This document shows positions 34,100 through 42,944 of a stretch of DNA of 64,000 bases, one piece after another. Each line of letters begins with the position of its first letter. The stretch's first letter is position 1. The notes below the pieces were generated by a model that did no database searches, was not told the origin of the DNA, and saw nothing but the letters and a program-made list of their open reading frames with translations. The DNA is taken from assembly GCF_028747785.1 (NCBI RefSeq), contig NZ_CP118158.1, positions 620,001 to 684,000 on the forward strand, in the 5' to 3' direction. This DNA comes from Halosimplex aquaticum. Its GTDB lineage: Archaea > Halobacteriota > Halobacteria > Halobacteriales > Haloarculaceae. Made by a program: the position numbers and the translations under genes.

Positions 34100-36883
34100 T
34101 CACTCGTCCAGCGACTCTTTCAGTTCGGCGAGGGCGTTCATCGCTTCCAGCGGCGTCATCGTCGCCACGTCCAGGGCTTCGAGTTCCGTGGCGAGCCGCG
34201 AGTCCGCCGCCGAGTCGGCGGACCGGTCGTCGCCGTCGGCGTCGTCGGCCGTGTTACTGACCCGGACGCGCTCGGACGCGTCGTGGCCGTTCGTCTCCAC
34301 TGCGGGTTCGCTGGCGGCGTCGGCGTCGCTCTCCGCCAGTAACTCCCGGGAGCGCTGGACGACGTCGGCGGGGACGCCCGCCATCTTGGCGACTTCGATG
34401 CCGTAGGAGGCGACCGCGGCGCCCGGTGCGACCTCGTGTTCGAACGCCACGTCGTCGCCCTCCCGTTCGGTCTCGAAGTGGAGGTTGAACACGCCGGACA
34501 GTTCGTCGCCGATGGCGGTCAACTCGTGGTGATGGGTGGCGAACAGCGTCGTCGCACCCACCTCGTCGTGGACGTGTTCGGTGACCGCGCGGGCGATGGC
34601 GAGGCCGTCGGCGGTGCTGGTGCCCCGCCCCACCTCGTCGAGGAGGACGAGCGAGTCCTCCGTCGCGTTCTGCAGGATGTCCGCGAGTTCGGTCATCTCG
34701 ACCATGAACGTCGAGCGGCCGCCCGCGATGTCGTCGCTGGCGCCGACGCGTGTGAACACCCGGTCGACCACGGGCAGTCGCGCCGACGCGGCGGGGACGA
34801 AACTCCCCGCCTGCGCGAGGACGGCGATGAGCGCCACCTGGCGCATGTACGTCGACTTCCCGCTCATGTTCGGGCCGGTGATGACGGCGAAGAAGTCCTG
34901 GTCGTCGAAGTGCGCGTCGTTCGGGACGAACCGCTCCTCCGTTCGCTCGACGACCGGGTGACGCCCGGCCTCGACCTCGAAGCCGTCGGCGCCGACCTCC
35001 GGCCGGCTGTAGTCGAACTTCGCCGCGACGCTCGCGAACGAGACGAACACGTCGAGGCGGGCGAGGCGCTCGGCGAGGGCCTGGACGCGCTCGGACTCCT
35101 CGGCGACGTCGCGGCGGACCTCGCAGAACAGCTCGTACTCGAGGTCGTCGGCGCGGCCCTCGGCGCGGATGATCTCGTCCTCGCGCTCCTTGAGTTCGGG
35201 CGTGACGAACCGTTCGGCGTTCTTCAGGGTCTGTCGGCGGGTGTAGTCCTCGGGCACGCTGTCGAGGTTCGGGTCGGTCACCTCGATGTAGTAGCCGTGG
35301 ACGGAGTTGTGACCGACCTTCAGCGAGTCGATGCCCGTGCGCTCGCGCTCGCCGGCTTCGAGGTCGTCGATCCACGCCTTCCCCTCGCGTTCGGTCTCGC
35401 GGAGCGCCCCGAGTTCGTCGTCGAACGCCGGCTTGACGACGCCGCCCTCGGTGAGTTCCGCGGCGGGGTCCTCCCGGATGGCGCGGTCGATGAGGTCGCG
35501 CACGTCCGCGAGCGAGTCGAGGTTCTCGCGCAGTTCGACGAGCGTCTTCGATTCCGCATCGGCCAGCGCCGCCTCCACGTCGGGGACGACGGCGAGCGTG
35601 TCGTGGAGCGACCGGAGGTCGCGGGCGTTCGCCCGGCCGCGGGCGACGCGGGAGACGAGCCGCTCGATGTCGTACACGTCGTCGAGCAGTTCGTGCAGGC
35701 GCTCGCGCAGCGTCACGTCGCCGGTGAGTTCGGCGACGGCGTCGTGACGGGCGGCGATGCGGTCCTCGTCGAGCAGGGGGCGGCGAAGCCAGTCGTTCAG
35801 CTTCCGGCGGCCGAGCGCGCAGGCCGTCTCGTCGAGCGCGTCGACGAGCGTCAGCCCCTGGTGACCGTGGACCGCCCGGCGGTCGAACAGCTCCAGGCTC
35901 TCCAGGGCGACCCGGTCCAGCAGCATGTACTCCCGCGGGTCGTACCGCGTGAGGTGGTTGATGTAGTCGAGCGCGGCGGTCGCGTCGCCCTCGGCGGTCG
36001 TCCCGTCCGGGTCGGCGACCGCCGCCGTCGAGTCGTCGCCGATGTCGCCCGCGTCGGGGTTGCCGCCGCGGGTATACTCGGCGTAGGCCAGCAGCGCGCC
36101 GCAGGCGCGGACCTCCGCCTCGTCGGCGAGGGCGAGGTCGCCGAAGTAGGCCTCCACGCGCTCGCGCGCGCGATCCGTCTCGAACGCCGTCCGCTCGTAC
36201 GGCGAGACCATGCAGTCGCCGTCGAAGACGTCGACCGGCGCGTCGGGGCCGACGATGGCCTCCGCGGGGGCGAACCGGCCGAGTTCGTCCGCGACAGAAT
36301 CGAGTCGGTCCGCGCTCGTGGCGTAGCAGTCGCCGGTCGACACGTCGAGCAGCGCCAGGCCGTAGGGACCGCTCTCGTCCGCTCTCGGGGCGGCGCTCCC
36401 GCCGGCTCGGCCGCTTTCGTCCGCCGAGGCGTCACCGTCGGACCCGCTCGCCGTCAGGCAGGCGACGTAGTTGTTGTCGGCGCTGCGGAGGAGTTCGTCC
36501 TCGGTCAGGGTTCCGGGCGTGACGACGCGCGTGACGGCGCGGTCGACGACGCCGGTCACCTCGTCGGGGTCCTGCACCTGGTCTGCGACGGCAACCCGAT
36601 AGCCGGCCTCTAGCAGGCGCTCGATGTACGACTCGGCGTTGTCGATGGGGATGCCCGCCATCGCGTACTCGCCGGTCGAGTCCTCGCGCTTGGTGAGCGT
36701 GATCTCGCAGAGCCGGGCGACCCGCTCGGCCGCTTCGCAGAAGGCCTCGTAGAAGTCGCCCACCTGGAACAGCACGAGCGAGTCGTCGTACTCCCGGCAG
36801 AGCTCGAAGTACTGGGCCATCATCGGCGTCAGGTCGTCCTCCCGGTCGGCCATCTTCGCCGGCGCTCCCAGTGCCGCGTCCAT
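34100..36883 (-). CDS. mutS: DNA mismatch repair protein MutS
   Basis: A 927-residue MutS1 with the full domain set. The mismatch-binding loop is [12 protein letters not shown] (about residues 40-51). A connector and levers with long acidic inserts follow, then the clamp, the Walker A motif [15 protein letters not shown] (about 668), Walker [21 protein letters not shown] (about 748) and the FATHHHELT switch. The C-terminal tail has an HhH-like dimer region after an acidic linker. The start [11 protein letters not shown] at 36883 is preferred to internal Met residues. No mutL is seen in the window. It converges on nucS. Confidence 0.94.
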   Translation of the reverse strand: MDAALGAPAKMADREDDLTPMMAQYFELCREYDDSLVLFQVGDFYEAFCEAAERVARLCEITLTKREDSTGEYAMAGIPIDNAESYIERLLEAGYRVAVADQVQDPDEVTGVVDRAVTRVVTPGTLTEDELLRSADNNYVACLTASGSDGDASADESGRAGGSAAPRADESGPYGLALLDVSTGDCYATSADRLDSVADELGRFAPAEAIVGPDAPVDVFDGDCMVSPYERTAFETDRARERVEAYFGDLALADEAEVRACGALLAYAEYTRGGNPDAGDIGDDSTAAVADPDGTTAEGDATAALDYINHLTRYDPREYMLLDRVALESLELFDRRAVHGHQGLTLVDALDETACALGRRKLNDWLRRPLLDEDRIAARHDAVAELTGDVTLRERLHELLDDVYDIERLVSRVARGRANARDLRSLHDTLAVVPDVEAALADAESKTLVELRENLDSLADVRDLIDRAIREDPAAELTEGGVVKPAFDDELGALRETEREGKAWIDDLEAGERERTGIDSLKVGHNSVHGYYIEVTDPNLDSVPEDYTRRQTLKNAERFVTPELKEREDEIIRAEGRADDLEYELFCEVRRDVAEESERVQALAERLARLDVFVSFASVAAKFDYSRPEVGADGFEVEAGRHPVVERTEERFVPNDAHFDDQDFFAVITGPNMSGKSTYMRQVALIAVLAQAGSFVPAASARLPVVDRVFTRVGASDDIAGGRSTFMVEMTELADILQNATEDSLVLLDEVGRGTSTADGLAIARAVTEHVHDEVGATTLFATHHHELTAIGDELSGVFNLHFETEREGDDVAFEHEVAPGAAVASYGIEVAKMAGVPADVVQRSRELLAESDADAASEPAVETNGHDASERVRVSNTADDADGDDRSADSAADSRLATELEALDVATMTPLEAMNALAELKESLDE

Positions 36884-37018
36884 GGGTGTGAGACAGCGGA
36901 CCGCCCGGGTTATATCCATCGGGTCCGCTCCCGCGTCTCCTGCCCGCGGCGCGATTCCGGACTTCGGGAGCCGGCCGGCGAGCGCGCCCCTTACCAGCCT
37001 CGGGAACGTTGCTCCGGT

Positions 37019-37351
37019 ATGGCCGCGACCCACGACCGCCCGGTCTCGCTGTCCGACCGCGCCGACCTCGAGGACCTCGTCGCGGGCCACGAGCGCGTCC
37101 TCGTCGAGTTCCACACCGAGGGCTGCGGGAAGTGCAAGGCGATGGAACCGGTCTTGAGCGGCGTCGCCCGGACCACGGACGCGGTGGTCGGGACGATGAA
37201 CCCCCGCGACGACCCCGTCCTCGTCGAGGAGTACGACGTGCGCAGCGTCCCGAAGCTCCTGCTGTTCGTCGACGGAGAACTCGCCGGGACGCGCGAGGAG
37301 GGCGTCCTGAGCGTCGAGGACGTACAGGCGTTCGTCACCGGCGAGGACTGA
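37019..37351 (+). CDS. Thioredoxin-family protein
   Basis: A 110-residue thioredoxin fold with active site [10 protein letters not shown], a CGKC redox motif in place of CGPC, and the cis-Pro segment [14 protein letters not shown]. The N-terminus is short, without a signal peptide, so it is cytoplasmic. It may reduce disulfides in the gamma-glutamylcysteine-based haloarchaeal redox network. The start at 37019 follows mutS on the opposite strand (135-bp divergent gap). Confidence 0.9.
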   Translation: MAATHDRPVSLSDRADLEDLVAGHERVLVEFHTEGCGKCKAMEPVLSGVARTTDAVVGTMNPRDDPVLVEEYDVRSVPKLLLFVDGELAGTREEGVLSVEDVQAFVTGED

Positions 37352-37387
37352 GTCGCGAACGCTGGATCGCGATTGCTGGCCGACGCG

Positions 37388-38164
37388 CTACACGTCGAGC
37401 AATCGGCGGACCGTCGACCTGTCGGTGCCGCCGAGCAGCAGCGACGCGTACCAGCCGGCGACGCGCGCGGCGAGGTTACAGACGTGGAGCGAGCAGATCG
37501 CCGCCAGCACGCCGACCGCCGACACCGCCAGCGCCTCCGGGAGCGTCGTGACGTACCACGTCGTCACCCGGAAGGGGATCGTCAGGCCGATCTGCCAGGT
37601 CTGGAGCGCGAACTCGATCGAGGGTTCGACGCTCATCTCGCCCGAGACCGGGTGGACGCCGACGTTGACGTCCCGATAGTACAGCGGTACGAACACCAGC
37701 GACAGTGAGATAGAGCCCAGCGCGACGAGGAGGGTGAACGCGCCGACCCCCAGCGCCAGCTTGGTCATCAGGTAGACGAGTCCCTTCACGGTCGAGAGGC
37801 TGGTGGAGACGTACTTGAAGTGGGCGAGGGGGTCGGACAGCGGCGGTTCGTCGGCGTCGAGGGCGCCTGCGGGCACGTCGACGACGAGGACGCGGTCGGC
37901 GACGAACCGTTCGAGCGCGGTCAGCTCGCGTGTCAGGTACACCAGCACGACGATCAGCGGTAGCCCGATGAGTATCACCGAGAGCCCGAACCCGAGCGCG
38001 AAGCCGACCGTGAAGCCGACGAAGTAGATCAGGCCGAGCGGGAACAGCGCCGAGAGGTACAGCAGGTTCGCGTACGTCTGGAGGCGGAGCGGGACGCGGA
38101 AGAACCGCCAGAGGACGGCGCGCGCGCCGCCGGGGGCCCGTGGGACCGAAACCCGTTGGCTCAT
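37388..38164 (-). CDS. Putative sensor-domain membrane protein
   Basis: A 258-residue protein with four to five transmembrane segments in pairs (about residues 38-60, 62-78, 128-158 and 208-225). Between the pairs is an amphipathic region with PLSDPLAHFKYVSTSLSTVK. The arrangement resembles the 'putative sensor' family (PF13796), which in Actinobacteria and Halobacteria lies upstream of kinases or stands alone. No kinase is attached here. The start is at 38164. It is convergent with the thioredoxin gene. Confidence 0.75.
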   Translation of the reverse strand: MSQRVSVPRAPGGARAVLWRFFRVPLRLQTYANLLYLSALFPLGLIYFVGFTVGFALGFGLSVILIGLPLIVVLVYLTRELTALERFVADRVLVVDVPAGALDADEPPLSDPLAHFKYVSTSLSTVKGLVYLMTKLALGVGAFTLLVALGSISLSLVFVPLYYRDVNVGVHPVSGEMSVEPSIEFALQTWQIGLTIPFRVTTWYVTTLPEALAVSAVGVLAAICSLHVCNLAARVAGWYASLLLGGTDRSTVRRLLDV

Positions 38165-38264
38165 TGTCGGCTCCTCGCTCGCAGGTGTAGTAAAACGATG
38201 GGTGATAGTGCAGGCAAGGCGTCGGACGGCTCGGCGGACCGGCCCGGAGTCGGTGCCTGCCGCC

Positions 38265-38609
38265 TCACGCGCCGGTCAGCGCGTAGAGGATCGAGCCGAG
38301 ACCGAGGATCTCCAGGACCGTCCAGGCGAGGACGGCCACGGCGTCGCTCGCGCCGAGCGGCCCGGCGAGCGCCGTCGTGACGACGAACGGGAGCGCGGTC
38401 ACGAGGAAGATGCCGAGACCGAGGAACAGCATCGGGCGGCTGTCGTTGCGGCGGTAGCCGCGGAACGCCTGGTAGGCGACGAACAGCCCGACGACGGCCG
38501 TCAGCGCTCCCGCGAGTGTCGCCGGCGTGACGCCGACGACGGTCTGGAGCGGCCCCGTCGTCTGGGCGAGCGCCAGTCCGAGACCGATGGTCAGCGACTC
38601 GCCGCTCAT
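38265..38609 (-). CDS. DUF7521-like three-helix membrane protein (copy 1)
   Basis: A 114-residue protein with three transmembrane segments: TLAGALTAVVGLFVAYQAF (about residues 30-48), MLFLGLGIFLVTALPFVV, and the C-terminal VLEILGLGSILYALTGA. Polar RGYRRNDSRP separates helices one and two. Paralogous to the next gene upstream (about 39 per cent identical by eye; FLAVGIVLL matches FLGLGIFLV). Probably a small partner of a membrane sensor or transporter; function is unknown. It starts by an ATGA overlap with a 22-codon ORF. Confidence 0.8.
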   Translation of the reverse strand: MSGESLTIGLGLALAQTTGPLQTVVGVTPATLAGALTAVVGLFVAYQAFRGYRRNDSRPMLFLGLGIFLVTALPFVVTTALAGPLGASDAVAVLAWTVLEILGLGSILYALTGA

Positions 38610-38674
38610 CGGATCGCCTCCCGGCGGGCGGCGGTCGGCTCGGTCGCGTCGTCGGCTCGCGTGTGGTCGGTCAT
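38606..38674 (-). CDS. 22-codon ORF coupled by ATGA overlaps at both ends
   Basis: ATG at 38674-38672 overlaps the TGA of the upstream DUF7521-like gene, and its own TGA (38608-38606) overlaps the ATG of the downstream one. The encoded peptide is charged, starts MTDHTRADDATEP and ends ARREAIR, with no membrane segment. It may simply carry ribosomes between the two genes, or encode a microprotein. Coding is plausible but not proven. Confidence 0.45.
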   Translation of the reverse strand: MTDHTRADDATEPTAARREAIR

Positions 38675-39012
38675 GGTTGTCCGTAGATGGCGTAGAGGAT
38701 GCAGCCGAGGCCGAGCAGTTCGCTGACGGTCGTCGAGAGGAGGCGGAGGGACTCGGGCGTCTCCGTGAACGTCGGGAGCATGATGCGGAGCGCGATGGGG
38801 CCGCCGGTCAGGAGGACGATGCCGACGGCGAGGAACAGCATCGCGCGGTCGCGGGTTCCCCGGTACCCCTTCAGCGCCTCGTACGCGATCAGCACGGAGA
38901 GCCCGGCGGCCGTCGCGAGACCCAGGAGGGCCAGGGCGGCGACGACGGGGGACCCGCCGGTGGCCGTGACTTGCGCCGGCATCGGGGCGAGGGTGGTCGC
39001 GATCTGTGTCAT
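38671..39012 (-). CDS. DUF7521-like three-helix membrane protein (copy 2)
   Basis: A 113-residue protein with the same three-helix plan as copy 1: hydrophobic helices at about residues 22-45, 58-76 and 92-110, polar KGYRGTRDRA after helix one and LLGLGCILYAIYGQP at the end. The start at 39012 overlaps the TGA of the winged-helix regulator (ATGA), so it is translationally coupled to it. Such regulator plus small-membrane-protein operons are common in haloarchaea, and the ligand or signal is unknown. Confidence 0.8.
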   Translation of the reverse strand: MTQIATTLAPMPAQVTATGGSPVVAALALLGLATAAGLSVLIAYEALKGYRGTRDRAMLFLAVGIVLLTGGPIALRIMLPTFTETPESLRLLSTTVSELLGLGCILYAIYGQP

Positions 39013-39368
39013 GGTTCGGTCAGTCCCTCGAACAGGCGCGTGAACCGGTCGGCGGCGTCGACCTCGCGGCGCGACACGTCGATCGAGTACTCGCCGTCCT
39101 CGATCTCGACGGTGACGCGCTCGACGCGGGTCTGGTAGGTCTTGTAGTGGTGGCCGTCGGGGTCCAGTTGCTGCTGTTCGACGATGAGGTCGTGTTCCTG
39201 AAGCTGTTCGATGCGCCGGTAGATGGTCGGCGGCGACGCGTCGCACCGTTCGGCGAGCGCCGAGGCCGACAGCGGCTCCCGGCTCGACTCGACCAGGATC
39301 GCGCGGGCGTACTCGTCGTCTAGCAACGAGATCACCTCCGACTCCTCGGGATCCTGGCCCGCGCTCAT
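39009..39368 (-). CDS. Winged-helix transcriptional regulator
   Basis: A 119-residue ArsR/MarR-like winged-helix protein. LLDDEYARAILVESSREPLS is the N-terminal helix and SALAERCDASPPTIYRRIEQ the helix-turn-helix. The wing is VEQQQLDPDGHHYKTYQTR, followed by a C-terminal strand-helix for dimerisation. The ATG at 39368 is preferred over GTG at 39371 because a TATA box sits 28 bp upstream. Directly upstream of that TATA is a perfect 13-bp-armed inverted repeat, so it probably regulates its own operon with the two DUF7521-like proteins. Confidence 0.87.
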   Translation of the reverse strand: MSAGQDPEESEVISLLDDEYARAILVESSREPLSASALAERCDASPPTIYRRIEQLQEHDLIVEQQQLDPDGHHYKTYQTRVERVTVEIEDGEYSIDVSRREVDAADRFTRLFEGLTEP

Positions 39369-39392
39369 CACTCGCCGGTATTCCCGGCGGGC

Positions 39393-39400
39393 CTATAAAA
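39393..39400 (-). promoter_or_regulatory. TATA box for the winged-helix operon
   Basis: TTTATAGG on the minus strand lies about 28 bp before the ATG at 39368, predicting a leaderless transcript. The inverted repeat starts 6 bp upstream of it, where the BRE and TFB contact. Confidence 0.6.
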
Positions 39401-39406
39401 GGGTCC

Positions 39407-39433
39407 ACACGGTTTCCGACTCGGAAACCGTGT
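39407..39433. promoter_or_regulatory. Perfect 27-bp inverted repeat, probable operator
   Basis: ACACGGTTTCCGA (39407-39419), one C, then TCGGAAACCGTGT (39421-39433): perfectly matched 13-bp arms with a 1-bp centre. It covers the promoter edge of the regulator operon, so binding by the 119-residue winged-helix protein would block or guide TFB. It also lies 10 bp after the stop of the 39443-39760 gene, so a terminator role is the alternative. The single-base loop makes a hairpin less likely. Confidence 0.6.
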
Positions 39434-39442
39434 CTCGGGAGA

Positions 39443-39760
39443 CTACGCGAGGCCGGTGACCCAGCCGACGGCCAGCACGAGGAAGGCTCCGGTGGAGACG
39501 ACGGGCAGGACGTACAGATAGGCGGGCGCCGGCTCGGTGCCGTCGTTGATCGCGTCCGGATTCCGGTACATGTGGGCGGCGACGAAGAGCGCGAATCCGC
39601 CGATCACAGCTAGCCCGGCCCCGAACGTCGTCGCGGTACCCGCGAACGCCGCCACCAAGAAGTCGCCGATGTACAGGGGTCCCATGAGACCGAGGACGTA
39701 CGCGAAGACGTCGACGCGTCGGATCCGCTCGGTCGGCGCGCGGGAGAGGGCGGGCGCCAT
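39443..39760 (-). CDS. Small three-helix membrane protein, unknown function
   Basis: A 105-residue protein with a positively charged N-terminus (RAPTERIRRVDVFAYV) and hydrophobic helices at about residues 18-40, 46-64 and 81-103. The polar loop MYRNPDAINDGTEPAPAY lies between the last two. The start at 39760 is chosen because the frame upstream is not coding-like. No family is recognised; it may be a haloarchaeal-specific envelope protein. Confidence 0.75.
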   Translation of the reverse strand: MAPALSRAPTERIRRVDVFAYVLGLMGPLYIGDFLVAAFAGTATTFGAGLAVIGGFALFVAAHMYRNPDAINDGTEPAPAYLYVLPVVSTGAFLVLAVGWVTGLA

Positions 39761-39837
39761 ATCGAAACCTCTCGCCTCGTTCACAGAATTCTTTCGGTCG
39801 ATTCGTCCGTCCGTTGCAGGCTCGCCGTCCCGGTGGC

Positions 39838-40872
39838 CTACCCGAACCCCTCGGCGTCGATGCGGTCGTCGGGGACGCCGACGGACTCGGCGGCGTCGAC
39901 GAGGCTGTGGACCATCGCGTTCAGCCCGCAGGCGTACACCTCGGCGTTCCCCGGGTCGATGCGCGCGTCGATGCCGGAGTCGGGCGACTCGCCGAGCCAC
40001 CGCTCCAGTTCGCGGCCGAGCGGCGCCGTCACGGTCGATTCGTCGACGTGTTTCACGAACGCGTGCTGCACGTAGTCGGTCTCGCCGGTCCACTTCGAGA
40101 GATAGGACTCGCGGCTCAGACACGGGACGAAGTGGAAGTTGTCTCGCTCGCTGGCGTACTCGCGGAACGCCTCGCGGTAGGGCAGGTCGTCTTCCCAGGC
40201 GGCGCCGAGGAAGACCCACACGTCCCGCTGCTCGCCCCGAAACTCGTCGATCCCCGTCTCGAAGACGTAGTCGGCCATGCCCTTGAACGGCGCGACGCCG
40301 GTCCCGGTCGCGAGGAAGACCAGGTCCCGCTTCGACGGGTCGTCCAGGACGAGTTCGCCGCGCGGACCGCGCATCGTCACCCTGTCGCCGACCGAGAGGT
40401 CCGCGCAGAGCTGCGGCGACAGGTCGCCGCCGGGGACGCGGCGGACGCAGATCTCGACCGTGTCGCGGGTGGGCGAACTCGCCAGCGAGTACGCGCGGGA
40501 GTTGCCGCAGTAGCGCAGGCCGACGTACTGGCCGGCGAGGTACTCGAAGGGCTTGTCTGGCTCGAACTCGATCCGCGTGAGCATCGGGTAGGGCCGCTCG
40601 TACCGCTCCATGAGCGCCCCGCAGCGGCGGGCGAAACCGTGATAGCCGTCTGCGCGGAGTTCGCGGACGAGCGTCTCCCAGTCGTCGTAGTCGGAGACGG
40701 TCTCGTAGCGATCGGCCAGGCCCGCCTCTTCGAACCAGTGGTCGACCGCTTCCCGGACTTCCTCGGTCCGGTCGCGGTCGAGGTCCTCGGTCGCGACGAC
40801 CGTCGCCGACTCCGTCACCAGCGGTAGCTCGGCGATGCGGTCGTGTTTCGACGCGTGTTTCCTGACGGTCAT
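39838..40872 (-). CDS. FAD/NAD(P)H-binding reductase (ferredoxin-NADP reductase type)
   Basis: A 344-residue flavoprotein. A haloarchaeal N-terminal region of about 100 residues precedes the FNR-type FAD-binding barrel (AGQYVGLRYCGNSRAYSLAS, with RAYS for flavin) and the NAD-binding domain with ATGTGVAPFKGMADYVFE. The C-terminus has EVYACGLNAMVHSLVDAAES, which closes the nicotinamide pocket. No ferredoxin or iron-sulfur domain is fused. It probably moves electrons between NAD(P)H and ferredoxin or another carrier; the partner is unknown. The start at 40872 follows MTVRKHASKHD. Confidence 0.87.
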   Translation of the reverse strand: MTVRKHASKHDRIAELPLVTESATVVATEDLDRDRTEEVREAVDHWFEEAGLADRYETVSDYDDWETLVRELRADGYHGFARRCGALMERYERPYPMLTRIEFEPDKPFEYLAGQYVGLRYCGNSRAYSLASSPTRDTVEICVRRVPGGDLSPQLCADLSVGDRVTMRGPRGELVLDDPSKRDLVFLATGTGVAPFKGMADYVFETGIDEFRGEQRDVWVFLGAAWEDDLPYREAFREYASERDNFHFVPCLSRESYLSKWTGETDYVQHAFVKHVDESTVTAPLGRELERWLGESPDSGIDARIDPGNAEVYACGLNAMVHSLVDAAESVGVPDDRIDAEGFG

Positions 40873-40928
40873 TACCCTGTCGTGGGGGCCCCCGACGGTA
40901 AGTAGTGTGGGTCGGCGCCCGCCGTCGC

Positions 40929-41564
40929 TCAGGTCCCTTCGACGAGCCGCTCGATGTGCTCCGGCGGGACGGCGCCGCGGGCCGCGTGCTCGCCGTAGAT
41001 GAACGTCGGCACGCCGGTGACGCCCTGCTGGCGGGCCGCGTCGAACCGTCGCTCGACCTCGCTGCGCCACTCCTCGTCGTCCACAGCGGCGCGGATCTCC
41101 TCGGGGTCGAGGTCGGCCTCCGCGGCCAGGTCGGCGAGCACGTCCGCGTCGCCGATGTCGCGCTCGTCCTGCCAGAGCGCCTCGAATATCGCCACGTCGA
41201 ACGCGAGCCACTGCTCGTAGGGGTAGTGCTCCTTGACGTAGAGGGAGGCGACCTGCGCCGGCAGCGAGTCCACGTCTCGCGACAGGTCGAGGCTCATCTC
41301 GACGCCGTACTCCTCCTGCAGGCGCTCGACGTTCTCTTTCGCCTGTTCGTAGTAGTCCTCGTCTTTGCCGTCGTCGACGGAGTGGTCGATCGAGCCGTCG
41401 GGGTTGCGCTTGCCCGCGCGGAGGTCGAAGGGGTGCCAGTCGATCTCCAGCGGCTCCTCGCGGTCGTCCTGATACTGCGAGAGCGACTCGCGGCCCAGGT
41501 AGCAGAACGGACAGACGTAGTCGGAGTAGATCCCGATGCTCTCGGCGGTCTCGGCGTCACTCAT
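40929..41564 (-). CDS. DsbA/FrnE-family oxidoreductase
   Basis: A 211-residue thioredoxin-fold protein of the FrnE/HCCA isomerase-like DsbA group. The redox motif is SDYVCPFCYLGRESLSQYQ (CPFC at about residues 18-21). A helical insertion of about 120 residues follows, and the cis-Pro segment TGVPTFIYGEHAARGA sits at the end. It lacks a signal peptide, so it acts in the cytoplasm. The start MSDAETAESIG is at 41564, and it diverges from the membrane gene at 41677. Confidence 0.9.
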   Translation of the reverse strand: MSDAETAESIGIYSDYVCPFCYLGRESLSQYQDDREEPLEIDWHPFDLRAGKRNPDGSIDHSVDDGKDEDYYEQAKENVERLQEEYGVEMSLDLSRDVDSLPAQVASLYVKEHYPYEQWLAFDVAIFEALWQDERDIGDADVLADLAAEADLDPEEIRAAVDDEEWRSEVERRFDAARQQGVTGVPTFIYGEHAARGAVPPEHIERLVEGT

Positions 41565-41643
41565 GCGCGGCGCTAGCGACCGAACGCGGAAAAGGGGCGC
41601 GACGGACGACGGCCCCGGCGCGCCGAAACTTCCGCGAGGAGTA

Positions 41644-41650
41644 CTTTTAT
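41644..41650 (+). promoter_or_regulatory. TATA box for the membrane gene at 41677
   Basis: CTTTTAT about 30 bp before the ATG at 41677. Confidence 0.5.
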
Positions 41651-41676
41651 CACGGGTATTCGGCATCTTGACACGT

Positions 41677-42438
41677 ATGTCGACGACAACGATCAGGGGT
41701 ACGGTCGGCGGGCTGGGGCGGCGGGCCAATCCGGCGTTCGCGGTCGCGGTGGTCCTCGTCCCGCTCGCCGCGCTCGGGTACGCGCTGACGGTCGCATCCC
41801 TCCAGGAACACACCTACGTCCACGTCATGGCGGGGGTCCTCTGGACGGGCATCGACATCTTCATGGGCGCCGTCCTCGGTCCGGTCGTGGGCGGCCTCGA
41901 CGACGAGCAGAGCGCCGCTGTCTTCCAGCGCCTGACGCCCAAGACCGCCTTCCTCCTGCCCTCGCTCGCGACGGTGACGATCGCGAGCGGGCTCACGCTC
42001 GCCCAGAAGGTCGGGATGTTCTCCCACGCCGAGCCGTGGCTGGCCCTGTTCACGGCCGCGAACCTGATCCCCGTCTCGCTGTTGATCGGCCGGCGGCTGA
42101 ACTGCTACGGTGACCGGCGATGGCAGGCCGCCTTCGCCGTCGTCACCGTCGGCTCGCTCGCGTGGGTCGCGCTCACGATCGGCGAGTTCCAGATGACCGA
42201 GCCTGCTGTCGTCATCGCACTGGCCATCGTCACTATCCTCTCGGTGCAGGGCTTCGGTTTCCTGATGCCCGGCGAGGTGCGGATGTACCTGGAGATGATC
42301 TCCGCCGAACCCGACCCGTCGATCATCGCCGCCATCGGAAAGCAAAACGCGATGCTCGGCGGCGTCCAGGGCTTCTTCCAGCTCCTCCTGATCCTCGACA
42401 TGGTCTACCTGCGCTACGGCGGTATCCCCTGGCTCTGA
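41677..42438 (+). CDS. Multi-spanning membrane protein (CopD-like topology)
   Basis: A 253-residue protein with six to seven transmembrane segments. The first two are AVAVVLVPLAALGYALTVA and EHTYVHVMAGVLWTGIDIFM, the latter with a conserved-looking His-Trp pair. Later segments include PAVVIALAIVTILSVQGFGF. The family is uncertain; helix layout and the HVMAGVLWTG segment recall CopD/DUF2269-like proteins that can bind haem or copper. There is no soluble domain. It is preceded by a TATA box at leaderless spacing. Confidence 0.75.
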   Translation: MSTTTIRGTVGGLGRRANPAFAVAVVLVPLAALGYALTVASLQEHTYVHVMAGVLWTGIDIFMGAVLGPVVGGLDDEQSAAVFQRLTPKTAFLLPSLATVTIASGLTLAQKVGMFSHAEPWLALFTAANLIPVSLLIGRRLNCYGDRRWQAAFAVVTVGSLAWVALTIGEFQMTEPAVVIALAIVTILSVQGFGFLMPGEVRMYLEMISAEPDPSIIAAIGKQNAMLGGVQGFFQLLLILDMVYLRYGGIPWL

Positions 42439-42507
42439 GCCGCCGGGGCGGGCCCGGTTACGTGCCGATCGCTTACCTTTTTGAGGTGTCGAGTTCTGAC
42501 CTCGACC

Positions 42508-42867
42508 ATGGGACTCGTTACGGCCTTCGTCACGTTCGTCGTCGGGGTACTGGTCGGTGGGTTCGGCATCTACGTCGGCGCCGAACTGATCGCGGACGGC
42601 GGGAGCTTCGAGAAGGCCGTCACCGCGGCGATCATCGGCTCGGTGGTGTGGGCGGTCGTCGGCGCGTTCTTCGGCTGGATCCCGCTGCTCGGACCGCTGC
42701 TGACGTTCGTCGCGTACCTCGCCGTGCTGAACGTGACCTACTCGGGCGGCTGGGTCGAGGCGCTCGGCATCGCGGTCGTCGCCTGGCTCACGCTCGCCGT
42801 CGTCTTCACCGTCCTCGGCCCCCTGGGACTCGGCGTGTTCTCGGCGGTCGGCGTCCCCTGGGTGTAG
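42508..42867 (+). CDS. Small hydrophobic membrane protein
   Basis: A 119-residue protein of four helices: VTAFVTFVVGVLVGGFGIYV, AVTAAIIGSVVWAVVGAFFG, LLTFVAYLAVLNVTYSGGW and WLTLAVVFTVLGPLGLGVFS. The start MGLVTAF at 42508 is used; the longer frame from 42481 lacks support. No family is recognised, though Gly-rich helices suggest tight packing. It resembles small haloarchaeal DUF-type membrane proteins. Confidence 0.72.
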   Translation: MGLVTAFVTFVVGVLVGGFGIYVGAELIADGGSFEKAVTAAIIGSVVWAVVGAFFGWIPLLGPLLTFVAYLAVLNVTYSGGWVEALGIAVVAWLTLAVVFTVLGPLGLGVFSAVGVPWV

Positions 42868-42944
42868 GCCGACCCGGTATCGACTGACTGTCGTGATCTG
42901 ACGCAGAAGGGAACGCTCTTGGTCGCTCAGGGGAATCGTCCGCC

